8,283 bases of DNA from Syntrophaceae bacterium UBA2208 (GCA_002327885.1 DCUS01000070.1:1-8283), one strand, 5' to 3'; counted from the stretch's first letter, positions 1 to 6,955 are shown. Numbers and translations are program-made. Notes: generated by a model not told the origin, from the letters alone.

Positions 1-1
1 T

Positions 2-1000
2 GGAAAATTGGATATCCACATTTTGAAAGGATTCTTAGAAAAAAACACCCTTCTCGATCCTCAGGTTATTGTGGGCCCAAAGATAGGAGAAGATGCCGCC
101 GTCATTGATTTGAGGAATAAAGCGGATTGTTACTGGGTAGTATCATCCGACCCCATCACTTTTACTACGGAAGAGATCGGATACTACGGAGTGGTGGTCA
201 ATCTGAATGACATTGCAACGATGGGAGCCATTCCCAGATGGTTTTTAGCGACCCTCCTCTTTCCGGCAGGATCCGATTTAAGAACTATTGAAAAGGTTTT
301 CCGACAGATCCGTAATGCCTGCCGCCGATTTAGAATTTCCTTCATTGGCGGTCATACAGAAATCACGCCCGAGATCAAAAGGATAATCCTCTCAGGCCAT
401 ATGATTGGAGAGGTTAAAAAAAATAAGCTGGTAACCACAGGGGGCGCAAGAGCTGGAGACCTTCTTTTCCTGGTCAAGGGAATCTGCATTGAGGGGACTT
501 CAATCATAGCACGGGAAAAGGAGGCGGAACTTTTAAAAAAAGGCATCTCTTTTGACCTGATCCGAAAGGCAAAGAGATTTATTTTCAATCCGGGGATAGA
601 CGTTCTTCAATCCGCCCGGATGGCTTGTCAGGCCGCCGCCATCCATTCGATGCACGACCCGACGGAAGGAGGCTTGATCAACGGCTTGATTGAGATGGCA
701 TGGGCTTCTGAAAAAGAGATTGAGATCGATTTACAAAAAATTCCAATCTACAGGGAGTCCCGTATCCTTTGCCAGACATTTGGACTCAACCCTCTTGGCG
801 TCATTGCCTCCGGAGCGTTGCTTTTAACCGCATCTCCATCAGAATCTTCAGCACTCCTAAGGGCTTTCAAAAAAAAATACATTCCCCTCCAAGTTATTGG
901 TAAGGTGAAAAAAGGGCCTGCAAGAGTTTTCAAAATTAATGGAAAAGGGCGTAAAGAACTTAAACCGCTTCCTCGTGACGAAATATTGAAGATCTATTAG
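2..1000 (+). CDS. AIR synthase-related (PurM/HypE-like) ATP-binding protein, 5' end cut by window
   Basis: The protein belongs to the PurM/ThiL/SelD/HypE superfamily, whose members bind ATP-Mg and phosphorylate or dehydrate small substrates. Counting from the TTG at 8, GEDAAVID (residues 27-34) is the glycine/acidic ATP-Mg motif, SSDPIT (46-51) and NLNDIATMGA (65-74) are the next conserved blocks of the N-terminal half, GGHTE follows, and HDPTEGGL near residue 217 is typical of the HypE-like branch. The frame is open through the left edge (G-K-L-D before the first possible start), and relatives usually begin a few residues before a G-K-L segment, so the TTG at 8 is probably not the true start. 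The C-terminus ends in PRDEILKIY and lacks the Pro-Arg-Ile-Cys tail that carries the thiocarboxamide in genuine HypE, so hydrogenase maturation is unlikely. ThiL is less likely because of the HDPTEGGL block. The substrate is unknown. Confidence 0.85.
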   Translation, partial: GKLDIHILKGFLEKNTLLDPQVIVGPKIGEDAAVIDLRNKADCYWVVSSDPITFTTEEIGYYGVVVNLNDIATMGAIPRWFLATLLFPAGSDLRTIEKVFRQIRNACRRFRISFIGGHTEITPEIKRIILSGHMIGEVKKNKLVTTGGARAGDLLFLVKGICIEGTSIIAREKEAELLKKGISFDLIRKAKRFIFNPGIDVLQSARMACQAAAIHSMHDPTEGGLINGLIEMAWASEKEIEIDLQKIPIYRESRILCQTFGLNPLGVIASGALLLTASPSESSALLRAFKKKYIPLQVIGKVKKGPARVFKINGKGRKELKPLPRDEILKIY

Positions 1001-1013
1001 AACACAAAAGGGA

Positions 1014-1097
1014 GGGGCCAAGGAGTCCAGGGACCGAGGGTTCAAGTTAAAAATATAAAAAAACTTGACCCCTTGAATCCTTGAACCCTGCTTGGGG
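1014..1097. repeat. Inverted repeat with arms made of degenerate 8-bp units
   Basis: The gap between the first two genes is filled by an ordered repeat. The left arm is four tandem 8-mers: GGGGCCAA, GGAGTCCA, GGGACCGA, GGGTTCAA (1014-1045). An AT-rich 19-base spacer follows (1046-1064). The right arm is three complementary-type 8-mers, TTGACCCC, TTGAATCC, TTGAACCC (1065-1088), and then TGCTTGGGG. A perfect 10-bp inverted repeat, AGGGTTCAAG / CTTGAACCCT, pairs 1037-1046 with 1080-1089. The last unit also supplies the G-rich stretch upstream of the transporter ATG. It resembles dispersed intergenic palindromic repeats, but its copy number cannot be judged from one window. There is no T-tract, so it is not a standard terminator. 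Confidence 0.7.
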
Positions 1098-1102
1098 TGC
1101 TG

Positions 1103-2308
1103 ATGAACCAAAAATCTTTTCTCGGTCTCTCCAAGAATGTCAGAAACCTGGGATGGGTCAGTCTATTTAATGATATTTCAAGTGAAATGATCTATCCCCT
1201 TCTTCCTCTCTTTCTGACTCAGGTGCTGGGAGCGGGTGTTCTTTTTGTAGGGATCATTGAAGGGATCGCCGAAAGTGTCTCAAGTTTTCTTAAACTTTTC
1301 TCCGGATGGCTATCGGACCGCTATCAGAAAAGAAAAGGGATCATCCTTTTTGGATATTCTCTTGCTTCCGTTACCCGGCCCTTTACAGGACTGGCCTCCT
1401 CTGCTTTCCATGTTCTTTTTCTTCGTTTCTTTGACCGCATCGGCAAAGGGGTGAGGGCTTCACCCCGAGATGCTTTACTCTCTCAATCCTGCAGTCCAAA
1501 TGAAAGGGGGAAGGCCTTTGGCTTCCAGAGAGCGATGGACCATGCCGGAGCCATGGTCGGTCCTCTTGTCGCTTCTCTGCTGATGGTGAGTTTGACCAAA
1601 AATCTCAGAGTGATCTTCCTTCTCTCCTTCATTCCTGCATTATTCTGCCTGCTGATCCTTTATCGAGGGGTGACCGACATAAAGAGGGAAAAGGATTCTT
1701 CCCCCCCTCCTCCCAGACTCCAATGGAAGAATTGGAACAGGAAGTTCAAATACTTTCTTCTCATCATCACCCTCTTTACCCTTGGAAACTCGAGTGACGC
1801 CTTTCTCCTTCTTCGCGCAAAAGACCTTGGAATCAATATCGTCTCCATTCCCATTCTCTGGTTTTTATTTCACCTCTCCAAAACAATCTTTTCCATTCCA
1901 GGAGGCGCTCTTTCGGATCGAATTGGAAGAAGAAAGGTGATGGTCCTTGGCTGGACAGTCTATGGCTTCGTCTACCTGGGATTTGCCTTTGCATCGAAGG
2001 CTTATCACATTTGGCTTCTCTTTTTCATCTATGGTTTCTTTTTCGGTCTCTCAGAAGGGACCGAGAGGGCTTGGGTGGCAGATCTTGTCGAAGAGTCAAA
2101 AAGAGGAACCGCTTATGGTATTTATAACTTCTTTGTCGGAATGGCAGCGCTTCCAGCAAGCCTTTTGATGGGACTGATCTGGAATTCAATCGGGGTTCAA
2201 TGGGCCTTTTCCTTCGGCGCCGTGATGGCCTTGCTTGCTGCCCTTTTGGCTATTCTTCTGATGGGAGAACCTCCACGGAAAAATGGAGGAGGGCATCAAT
2301 CACAATGA
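1103..2308 (+). CDS. Major facilitator superfamily transporter
   Basis: A polytopic inner-membrane secondary transporter of about 401 residues, the usual size for 12-helix MFS proteins. The loop between helices 2 and 3 carries motif A (GWLSDRYQKRKG, about residue 70), and the matching loop in the second half repeats it (GALSDRIGRRK, about residue 272), showing the two six-helix halves. DRIGKGVRASPRDAL (about 113-127) is a block typical of an uncharacterised MFS branch that also begins with a conserved segment like NDISSEMIYPLLPLFL. A charged, proline-rich cytoplasmic loop near residue 200 separates the halves. The ATG at 1103 is preferred over the in-frame GTG at 1097 because TTGGGG (1092-1097) then sits at ribosome-site distance. 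The gene converges on ctpA. The substrate cannot be told from sequence; efflux or metabolite export are both possible. Confidence 0.88.
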   Translation: MNQKSFLGLSKNVRNLGWVSLFNDISSEMIYPLLPLFLTQVLGAGVLFVGIIEGIAESVSSFLKLFSGWLSDRYQKRKGIILFGYSLASVTRPFTGLASSAFHVLFLRFFDRIGKGVRASPRDALLSQSCSPNERGKAFGFQRAMDHAGAMVGPLVASLLMVSLTKNLRVIFLLSFIPALFCLLILYRGVTDIKREKDSSPPPPRLQWKNWNRKFKYFLLIITLFTLGNSSDAFLLLRAKDLGINIVSIPILWFLFHLSKTIFSIPGGALSDRIGRRKVMVLGWTVYGFVYLGFAFASKAYHIWLLFFIYGFFFGLSEGTERAWVADLVEESKRGTAYGIYNFFVGMAALPASLLMGLIWNSIGVQWAFSFGAVMALLAALLAILLMGEPPRKNGGGHQSQ

Positions 2309-2353
2309 CGATCTGAGGAGGATGGAGGGAGTAAACCCTTTGCACGATATCCT

Positions 2354-2382
2354 GTAGGGAACGGTTTGAAACCGTTCCCTAC
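2354..2382. repeat. 29-bp palindrome between convergent genes
   Basis: GTAGGGAACGGTTT (2354-2367) and its exact complement AAACCGTTCCCTAC (2369-2382) flank a single central G, giving a perfect 14-bp inverted repeat. It lies between the convergent stops of the MFS gene (2308) and ctpA (2389). The transcript of either strand would form a stable hairpin, so a two-way transcription stop or 3'-end protector is plausible. Neither side has a T-run, so it is not a classical intrinsic terminator. Its form (GTAGGG...CCCTAC) resembles dispersed REP-like palindromes. Confidence 0.75.
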
Positions 2383-2388
2383 GATTGA

Positions 2389-3768
2389 CTATTTACTGCC
2401 TTTCGCTATTTTCTTAAAAATATCCCAAGTTTTAAGGAGCTCAAGCGCTCGCTCCAGTTGATTATCGACGGGCTTCTTTTCCTTTCCCTCTTCTTTCTTG
2501 GAGTCTTCTCTCTTGGAGTCTTCTTTCTTCAACTCTTCTTTTTTGGGTTTCTCTTTTTCCTTGGGGACTCCCTTTTCGATATCGATCAAATGTCTTTCCA
2601 AATCCTTTTCCATAGGAATTTTGGGAACAACCGCCTCCTTCCCCTCTTCCGGGCGCAAAGGTTTAACGATGATATCCGGCACAATCCCTTTGGCTTGGAT
2701 GGAACGTCCGCTTGGGGTGTAATATCTCGCAGTGGTCAGCCTCAATCCCGATCCATCCTTCAAAGGGATGATCGTTTGAACCGATCCCTTCCCAAAGGTT
2801 TGAGTTCCGACGATTATCCCGCGCCCATGATCCTGAATTGCCCCTGCCACAATCTCCGAGCCGCTGGCACTTCCACTATTGACGATGACAACTAACGGAT
2901 ATCGTGTGATCGTCCCTTCGGAACGAGCAGACCATTTTTGCTTCACTTCCTCTTTTCTTCCATCAATCGATACAATCAGACCTGATTCAATAAAACGATC
3001 GGAGATTTTTACCGCCTGATCCAATAGGCCTCCCGGATTGTTCCGGAGATCAAGAACCAACCCCTTCAAGGTCCCCTTGCTTTCCTCCTCTAATGCCTTC
3101 ATCGCTTTCTCGAACTCGCTATCTGTCTTATCCTGAAATTGGGAGAGGCGAACATAACCATAATGCTTCTCCAACAACTCATGGCGAACGCTCTTTACCG
3201 GGATAACATCCCGGACCAGCGTGTAATCCCGAGGTTTGGTAAAACCTTCTCTCATAATGGTGATCGTAACTTTCGTTCCTCTTGGGCCGCGTAATCGCTT
3301 CACACTATCCATGAGAGTAAAATTTTTCGTCGATTCTCCTTCGATCTTAACGATCTGATCTCCGGCCAAGATCCCAGCCTTGTAGGCGGGAGTCTCTTCA
3401 ATGGGAGAGACAACGGTGAGGATTCCCTCCTTAATGGTGATCTCTATTCCCAACCCTTCAAACCGACCCCTCGTCTCTTCCTGCATCTCTTTAAAAACAT
3501 TGGGCGGCATGAAGGAGGTGTGGGGATCTAAGGTATCTAACATCCCTTTGATCGCCCCATGGACCAGATCCTTTGATTTCGTCTCTTCCACATAATCCTT
3601 CTGAATAAGGCTGATGACATCTGTGAGAACCTTCAGATCTTCATACATCGTATTGGAAAGGGCTGATACTTTCTGAGATTGACCCGAACCGATGAGAATT
3701 CCGATGAGGAAGACTACGAAGATCGCCAAAATGATTTTTAAATTTCCCATCCTTTTCCATTGAGACAT
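2389..3768 (-). CDS. ctpA: S41-family carboxy-terminal processing protease CtpA
   Basis: A periplasmic serine protease that trims or degrades envelope proteins from their C-termini. Residues 10-28 form an N-terminal membrane anchor or signal segment, with no clear cleavage site. A PDZ domain covers about 100-190 (it includes GLGIEI and the AGILAGDQIVKIEG turn), followed by the S41 catalytic domain. By alignment with the family, the nucleophile is Ser302 in NSGSASGSE and the general base is Lys327 in TFGKGS; the 25-residue spacing matches known Ser/Lys dyads. The C-terminus carries a Lys/Glu-rich linker (about 402-436) with five-residue repeats, then a short helix-like tail. AAGGAGG lies five bases before the ATG and overlaps the envC stop region (the gap between the two genes is 11 bp), so the gene is the last of the ftsE-ftsX-envC cluster and is well translated. 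Family length is usually 400-450; the extra here is the linker. Confidence 0.95.
   Translation of the reverse strand: MSQWKRMGNLKIILAIFVVFLIGILIGSGQSQKVSALSNTMYEDLKVLTDVISLIQKDYVEETKSKDLVHGAIKGMLDTLDPHTSFMPPNVFKEMQEETRGRFEGLGIEITIKEGILTVVSPIEETPAYKAGILAGDQIVKIEGESTKNFTLMDSVKRLRGPRGTKVTITIMREGFTKPRDYTLVRDVIPVKSVRHELLEKHYGYVRLSQFQDKTDSEFEKAMKALEEESKGTLKGLVLDLRNNPGGLLDQAVKISDRFIESGLIVSIDGRKEEVKQKWSARSEGTITRYPLVVIVNSGSASGSEIVAGAIQDHGRGIIVGTQTFGKGSVQTIIPLKDGSGLRLTTARYYTPSGRSIQAKGIVPDIIVKPLRPEEGKEAVVPKIPMEKDLERHLIDIEKGVPKEKEKPKKEELKKEDSKREDSKKEEGKEKKPVDNQLERALELLKTWDIFKKIAKGSK
2496..2540 (-). repeat. Three 15-bp tandem repeats in the ctpA linker
   Basis: On the plus strand, TCTTGGAGTCTTCTC, TCTTGGAGTCTTCTT and TCTTCAACTCTTCTT follow one another exactly. 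They encode the five-residue units of the Lys/Glu-rich CtpA linker (EELKK, EDSKR, EDSKK and a variant EEGKE beyond). Two copies differ by one base, which suggests recent slippage. Copy number is in frame and may vary between strains. Confidence 0.75.
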
Positions 3769-3779
3769 ATCATCCTCCT

Positions 3780-5003
3780 TTATTGTCCCTTCTTTCCTTC
3801 TTTATTCTCCTGAGAGAGAGAAGCAACCCGATCTAATTGAGAGAGCCATTCCATCGGATCCTGAGGTTTCCCTTGATGGCGAATCTCGAAATAGAGACAG
3901 GGTCCTTTCAATGATCCCACACTCCCCACCAGGGCGATCGCCTCTCCCTGGGAAACCATATCTCCAGGTTTTTTCAACAACTCGGAACAGTACCCGGAAA
4001 CGGTAAAGGTATGGTTTCCATGATCGATGATCACAATATTTCCAAACCCTTTAAACCAATCGGCATAGAGAACTTTCCCAGAGAGGACCGCTCGAATTTC
4101 AGCTCCCATCGGGGCCTTGATTTCAATTCCATTCTGCCCCTTCTCTTTAAACAAACTGATTACTTTTCCTCGAACAGGTGGGGTCAATTTTCCTTTGAAG
4201 ACTCCGGGTTTCGATTTTCCTTGATCCAGGACACCCTTCTCCTGTTCCAGTTTTCCAATAAGCGTCTGGAGCTTCTTGCTCCTCTCTTCTAATTCTACAC
4301 GTAATTTCTGATAGACCGTCTTTTGATTCTGGATGGACTTGAGCAGTGCCCGTTTCTCTCCACCGACCCTTGTGATCTCCCTCTTCTTCTTCCCGATCTC
4401 AGAGATATTTCGCTGCATTTGGGATTGGTCCTGAATCAACTCCTCCTGGTACCGCTCTTTCAAAGCCGCCTGATAACGGTGGGTCTTAATCAGGCGGGTA
4501 TCGTAATCGATAATGACTCTAAAATATTTATCGAGCATCAATAAATCGTGGTAGGATTGTGAGGCGAGAAGAAAACCCTCCTTATGGATCCTTCCCATTT
4601 TATAAAGGGCGGTCAGCCTGGAAAACAACTCCTCCTTGGACCGTTCTATTCTTCTGTTAAAGATGCCGATCTGGGACTTTGTCTGTTGAAGCTTCTCCTG
4701 GGTTTTGGCCAGATGCATCTCCATTTGTTTTAATTCTTTCTCCTTTTTATTAAGTTCCCCTTCAAGGAGATGAAGGGTTCCGAGGATGGACGATTCTTTT
4801 CCCCGGATCTCCTTTTCCTTCTCCTGGGTGATGGAGATCTCTTTCCTGATGTCCTTGAGGTCTCTCTTTTTCTGAGTGATGTCCTTTTCGATCTGATTTG
4901 TCCGGGCAGCCCAAAGATCTGATGTCTCACAGGCAAACATCCATCCCATGAGGAAACATCCGATCCATAGCCACAGCCATTTTTTACTATAAGACGCTTT
5001 CAT
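3780..5003 (-). CDS. envC: EnvC-type murein hydrolase activator (degenerate LytM/M23 domain)
   Basis: A periplasmic activator of cell-wall amidases, expected to be recruited by FtsX during septum splitting. A signal segment covers about 1-33; WMFAC at 21-25 is only a weak lipobox, so lipoprotein status is uncertain. Long coiled coils fill about 35-130 and 170-260, rich in Lys/Glu/Gln. The C-terminal LytM domain (about 270-385) keeps the fold: APMGAEIRAVLSGKV, GFGNIVIIDHG, LYFEIRHQGKP. It has lost the zinc ligands: the usual H-x3-D positions are Gln290 and Glu294, the middle His is Tyr338, and the H-x-H pair is Cys369/Tyr371. E. coli EnvC is degenerate in the same way and acts as an activator, not an enzyme. 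Its ATG overlaps the ftsX stop (ATGA, 5000-5003) with no strong ribosome site, indicating translational coupling. Confidence 0.92.
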   Translation of the reverse strand: MKASYSKKWLWLWIGCFLMGWMFACETSDLWAARTNQIEKDITQKKRDLKDIRKEISITQEKEKEIRGKESSILGTLHLLEGELNKKEKELKQMEMHLAKTQEKLQQTKSQIGIFNRRIERSKEELFSRLTALYKMGRIHKEGFLLASQSYHDLLMLDKYFRVIIDYDTRLIKTHRYQAALKERYQEELIQDQSQMQRNISEIGKKKREITRVGGEKRALLKSIQNQKTVYQKLRVELEERSKKLQTLIGKLEQEKGVLDQGKSKPGVFKGKLTPPVRGKVISLFKEKGQNGIEIKAPMGAEIRAVLSGKVLYADWFKGFGNIVIIDHGNHTFTVSGYCSELLKKPGDMVSQGEAIALVGSVGSLKGPCLYFEIRHQGKPQDPMEWLSQLDRVASLSQENKEGKKGQ

Positions 5004-5899
5004 TTATATTTCAAAACCCTCATCGAAGCCACAAAGCTTCCGAAAAAACCAAGAACCATTCCCCCTAACATGATCCAGATGATGGTCTCCGGTGGCAGGA
5101 AACGGATGGGAATCGTTGCCAACCGAGTCTGCATCGATGGAGGGATATAAAGGAAAAGGGCTTGATGCAATAAAAAAAGAAAGAAGATCGCCACGGCTGC
5201 TCCGAGGAGACCTTGAATGAGTCCTTCGACATAGAAGGGAATTCGAATAAAGGCGGGGCTGGCGCCCACCCAATGCATGACCTCTATCTCCTCCCGACGG
5301 GAGAAGATCGTTAATTGAAGAGTGTTAGAGGTGATGAAGACGATCGCAATAAGGAGAAGGCCTCCCAGTATCCATTGGGTGAGGCGGAGGATATGGACGA
5401 GGACCGAAAATGTATCCACCCACTCTTGGCCATATTGAATCTCTTCGAATTGAGGGATCTTTTGTAAATGGGACACAACCTCTTTAATCTTTGTAGAATT
5501 CCGATAGTCTTTTTTCAATTGAATTTCGAAAGAAGGCGGAAGAATGGCGGGTTGAATCCCTTCGAGAAGGTTTTTCTTTCCACCCAACTTGGTTTCCATA
5601 AAGGCCATCGCATCATAAGGGGAGACATACCTCACTCCCTCCACCCCTTGGAGGAGGCGAGTCTTATTTAAAAGAGGTTCCACCTCACTCGCCGGGGTTC
5701 CCCGCTTCAGGTAAGCGATCACTTCGATTTTATCCTCCCAAATCTTAAGGAAGTTGGTCAGGTTGAAGGCAAGCAAGGTAAATGTTGAAAAGATAAGCAT
5801 CGAGATAACGATGATGCCAATGGTGATGAGATTTAAAAATAAGTTTCCCTTTATGTTTTGAAAAGTCCGTCTCATCACATACTGAAGGAAAGAAATCAT
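5000..5899 (-). CDS. ftsX: Cell division protein FtsX
   Basis: The membrane subunit of the FtsEX complex, an ABC-type mechanotransmitter that passes ATPase cycles in the cytoplasm to murein hydrolase activation outside. The 299 residues show the expected layout: cytoplasmic N-tail, helix 1 about 20-46, a periplasmic domain about 47-168 that in known systems binds EnvC, helix 2 about 170-197, helix 3 about 220-247 and helix 4 about 271-293. The segment RREEIEVMHWVGASPAFIR (201-219) after helix 2 is the cytoplasmic signature of FtsX and contacts FtsE. Size is normal. The only ribosome-site candidate is GGGG (5906-5909), six bases before the ATG and part of the terminal inverted repeat of the preceding spacer. 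The gene overlaps envC by 4 bp. Confidence 0.95.
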   Translation of the reverse strand: MISFLQYVMRRTFQNIKGNLFLNLITIGIIVISMLIFSTFTLLAFNLTNFLKIWEDKIEVIAYLKRGTPASEVEPLLNKTRLLQGVEGVRYVSPYDAMAFMETKLGGKKNLLEGIQPAILPPSFEIQLKKDYRNSTKIKEVVSHLQKIPQFEEIQYGQEWVDTFSVLVHILRLTQWILGGLLLIAIVFITSNTLQLTIFSRREEIEVMHWVGASPAFIRIPFYVEGLIQGLLGAAVAIFFLFLLHQALFLYIPPSMQTRLATIPIRFLPPETIIWIMLGGMVLGFFGSFVASMRVLKYK

Positions 5900-5904
5900 T
5901 TTTT

Positions 5905-6001
5905 GCCCCGTTAGATAGCCCCTCTGCCCGTGGTCGGGTTTTATCGACTCGCGATGGGGACTCGCCCCGTAAGACCTCTGGTCTCTAACGGGGTAAACCC
6001 C
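5905..6001 (-). promoter_or_regulatory. Nested palindromes between ftsE and ftsX, possible alternative RNA folds
   Basis: This GC-rich spacer carries three related arms. Read as the ftsE-ftsX message (minus strand), the first arm is CCCCGTTAGAGACC (5993 to 5980). It can pair with the nearby GGTCTTACGGGG (5976-5965) in a short-looped hairpin broken by a small internal bulge. Alternatively its first ten bases pair perfectly with TCTAACGGGG (5915-5906), which holds the G-rich stretch just before the ftsX ATG. Only one pairing can exist at a time. Smaller elements are GGGGTTTACCCC at the ftsE-proximal end (6001-5990), a 7-bp direct repeat GACTCGC (5946 and 5959, plus strand), and a CCCG/CGGG mini-hairpin (5927-5938). 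It could instead be an inserted palindromic repeat with no regulatory role. Confidence 0.5.
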
Positions 6002-6004
6002 TCA

Positions 6005-6685
6005 TCAAATGGTTTCGCTATCCACCTTCTTCCCGCCCGAGAGATGGATGACCCGATTGGGATAATGCCGGACCAGTCCGGTATCTTGCGTGGCCAACAC
6101 AAGGGTCGTTCCCTTTCGATGAAGGTCTCTGAAGATCTCCATCACATCGAAAGTCGTCTGGGTATCCAAATTTCCCGTAGGCTCATCGGCGAGAATAAGA
6201 GGGGGAGAATTCACAAGAGCCCGGGCGATGGCCACCCGCTGTTGTTCTCCCGCTGAGAGGGCAAGAATCGAATCATTTTCCCTATCTTCAAGACCCACGC
6301 GACTCAACATTTCCGAAGCTCTTTCCTGGGCTTCTTTCCTGCCCTGACCGATGGCTTCTGCAGCAAAGGCAACATTTTCGTTAACGGTACGGTCTCGTAA
6401 CAATTTAAAATCCGGGGATACAATTCCAGTTCTTCTTCTCAATTGGTAGATTTTTTTAAAACCAGATTGAGTGATGTGCATCCCGTGAACGACCACTTCT
6501 CCGCTCGTCGGCCTTTCCGCACAGAATAATATGCGAAGAAAAACACTTTTCCCAGAACCGCTGGAACCGGCGACAAAGGTGAATTCTCCTGGAAAGATTT
6601 CCAGGGTGATGTCCGAAAGAGCGGAAATCTGGCTGGGGTAAGTCTTAAAAACATGGTGCATCTCGATGATTGCTTCCGTTACCAT
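6005..6685 (-). CDS. ftsE: Cell division ATP-binding protein FtsE (divergent motifs)
   Basis: The cytoplasmic ABC ATPase of FtsEX, 226 residues and of normal family length. Numbered from the ATG at 6685, Walker A is GSSGSGKS (40-47), the FtsE-typical LFCAE follows at 53-57, Walker B with the catalytic glutamate is LILADEP (163-169; Glu168), and GNLD closes it. Three switch motifs depart from the family: the Q-loop reads S-P-D-F with Pro91 where Gln is usual, the signature reads LSAGEQQ (143-149) with Ala for the first Gly, and the H-loop reads ATQD with Gln200 in place of the switch His. The DNA reads these clearly, with no frame break. Context (ftsX, envC downstream) supports the name strongly. 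An in-frame TTG at 6688 is an alternative start; no good ribosome site is seen for either. Hydrolysis may be slow or altered. Confidence 0.92.
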   Translation of the reverse strand: MVTEAIIEMHHVFKTYPSQISALSDITLEIFPGEFTFVAGSSGSGKSVFLRILFCAERPTSGEVVVHGMHITQSGFKKIYQLRRRTGIVSPDFKLLRDRTVNENVAFAAEAIGQGRKEAQERASEMLSRVGLEDRENDSILALSAGEQQRVAIARALVNSPPLILADEPTGNLDTQTTFDVMEIFRDLHRKGTTLVLATQDTGLVRHYPNRVIHLSGGKKVDSETI

Positions 6686-6688
6686 CAA

Positions 6689-6955
6689 AACAAAACTAAC
6701 ACGAGCCTCAATTTATTTCAAGAAAATTAAGGGGTTAATGATTTGCAGCGTAATCGTAGGCAGGTTTGATGGATCGTATCAATTTAGCTGTTTGAAATCG
6801 TACGCTTCTACAATAAGGGTTGAATTGTAACGACACGGTCTGAAACCCATGGCGCAGGTGGGTAATTTTATGGATTTCTTCTTTTTTGAATGATTGCCCT
6901 CACCGCCTTCAGGGCGTCACGATTATACCCTCTGATGATGCCCCTTAAAGTTTTC
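6689..6955. other. Intergenic gap between ftsE and the FKBP gene, possible decayed coding traces
   Basis: No complete gene is visible here. On the minus strand one frame is open from 6899 down to a stop at 6735 (about 54 codons, no Met) and reads plausibly as protein (for example HGFQTVSLQFNPYCRSVRF). Another frame, closing at 6868, reads TLRGIIRGYNRDALKAVRAI just upstream. Together they look like one short gene broken by a frameshift, but I recognise no family and stop-free runs of this length can occur by chance. A small GCCCT/AGGGC inverted repeat lies at 6896-6915. Confidence 0.3.
6922..6950 (-). promoter_or_regulatory. Candidate minus-strand promoter upstream of ftsE
   Basis: A perfect TATAAT box (6927 to 6922, minus strand) lies about 237 bases before the ftsE ATG. 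The -35 side is poor: TTTAAG at 16-bp spacing matches only half of the consensus. It could drive the division cluster with a long leader, or be chance in AT-rich DNA. No closer promoter stands out. Confidence 0.25.

Noticed and set aside
416..423. Long A-runs in the first gene (also 869-877) as frameshift sites
   Set aside because: The frame continues normally through both as Lys codons, and no alternative product is visible.
1097..1099. GTG as the start of the MFS gene
   Set aside because: The ATG at 1103 is in frame and better spaced from TTGGGG; the GTG would overlap that site.
2458..2895. A 145-codon plus-strand open frame opposite ctpA
   Set aside because: It is the shadow of the ctpA coding strand: the product is a Phe/Leu-rich mirror of the Lys/Glu linker, and the antisense gene has clear catalytic motifs.
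3780..5003. Loss of all zinc ligands read as a dead peptidase pseudogene
   Set aside because: The same loss is the rule in EnvC activators, and the frame, coiled coils and ftsX overlap are intact.
5926..5942. CCCG-TGGT-CGGG followed by TTTT as a plus-strand terminator
   Set aside because: The stem is only 4 bp, and no plus-strand gene lies upstream of it.
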